Under the pieces are notes generated by a model that did not search any database, was not told the origin of the DNA, and saw only the letters and a list, made by a program, of their open reading frames with translations. From Betaproteobacteria bacterium (lineage in GTDB: Bacteria; Pseudomonadota; Gammaproteobacteria; Burkholderiales; SG8-39), in NCBI GenBank assembly GCA_011391295.1, contig JAABQT010000107.1:1-6107 (forward strand): a stretch of 6,107 nucleotides of DNA, read 5' to 3'. The number at the start of each line of letters is the position of its first letter. Position 1 is the first letter of the stretch. Positions 6,015-6,107 of this stretch are shown piece after piece. A program made the translations under genes and the position numbers.

Positions 6015-6107
6015 GTGTCCGTGGAACTCTCGCGCATCGAGGAATTCGCCCTCATCCGCCTCAACCGCCCGCAGGCGCTGAACGCGCTGTCGTTCGAACT
6101 GGTCGAG
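6015..6107 (+). CDS. Crotonase/enoyl-CoA hydratase family protein, partial (N-terminus only)
   Basis: Thirty-one codons are open to the right edge. The translation starts MSVELSRIEEFALIRLNRP and continues QALNALSFELVE, which is the typical first strand and LNRPxxxNALS motif of enoyl-CoA hydratases/isomerases. The catalytic and oxyanion residues lie beyond the window, so subtype is unknown. GTG at 6015 was chosen because GGAG (6004-6007) is 7 nt upstream and the frame gives the family's N-terminus. The gap to the ligase stop is one base, so it belongs to the same operon. It would be the pathway's second CoA-thioester enzyme, most simply a hydratase. Confidence 0.85.
   Translation, partial: MSVELSRIEEFALIRLNRPQALNALSFELVE

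Noticed and set aside
3155..6064. A very long open frame of about 970 codons on the minus strand, opposite the crotonase and ligase genes
   Set aside because: It is the typical antisense shadow of GC-rich coding sequence. Its translation is dominated by Arg, His, Ala and Glu with no recognisable domain, while the plus strand encodes two clear enzyme families.
6010..6081. ATG at 6010 overlapping the ligase stop as the start of the last gene
   Set aside because: Its frame gives an Arg/Ser-rich peptide of about 24 residues that ends at a stop; the GTG at 6015 gives a clear crotonase N-terminus.

Overview
The window is GC-rich, and its high proportion of G/C in third codon positions together with the gene types suggests a betaproteobacterium (Burkholderiales-like) or a similar high-GC proteobacterium. 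That placement is an inference from composition and families, not from a phylogenetic marker. Both ends cut through genes.

Layout: two divergent transcription units face away from a 178-bp intergenic region (2712-2889). Leftward (minus strand) run three genes of a LivKHM-type ABC importer: the periplasmic binding protein (1413-2711), permease LivH (403-1299) and permease LivM (1-403, C-terminus cut by the window edge). A perfect 14-bp-arm inverted repeat lies between livK and livH. It probably attenuates transcription so that more binding protein than permease is made. The ATPase genes livG and livF are expected beyond the left edge.

Rightward (plus strand) run four genes: a two-repeat EthD-like alpha/beta-barrel protein of unknown function (2890-3528), a crotonase that looks like MenB/BadI rather than an ordinary enoyl-CoA hydratase (3596-4375), an acyl-CoA ligase of the AMP-forming superfamily (4379-6013), and the first 31 residues of a second crotonase (6015-6107). 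A good sigma70-like promoter with a 13-nt palindrome in its spacer sits just before the first crotonase gene.

Working model (inference): the Liv-type system imports a carboxylate, probably aromatic or alicyclic. The ligase activates it to the CoA thioester, and the crotonases carry out hydration and/or ring hydrolysis in a beta-oxidation-like route. The substrate cannot be read from the sequence. No RNA genes, mobile elements, CRISPR arrays or attachment sites were seen, and no gene-free stretch exceeds 300 bases.
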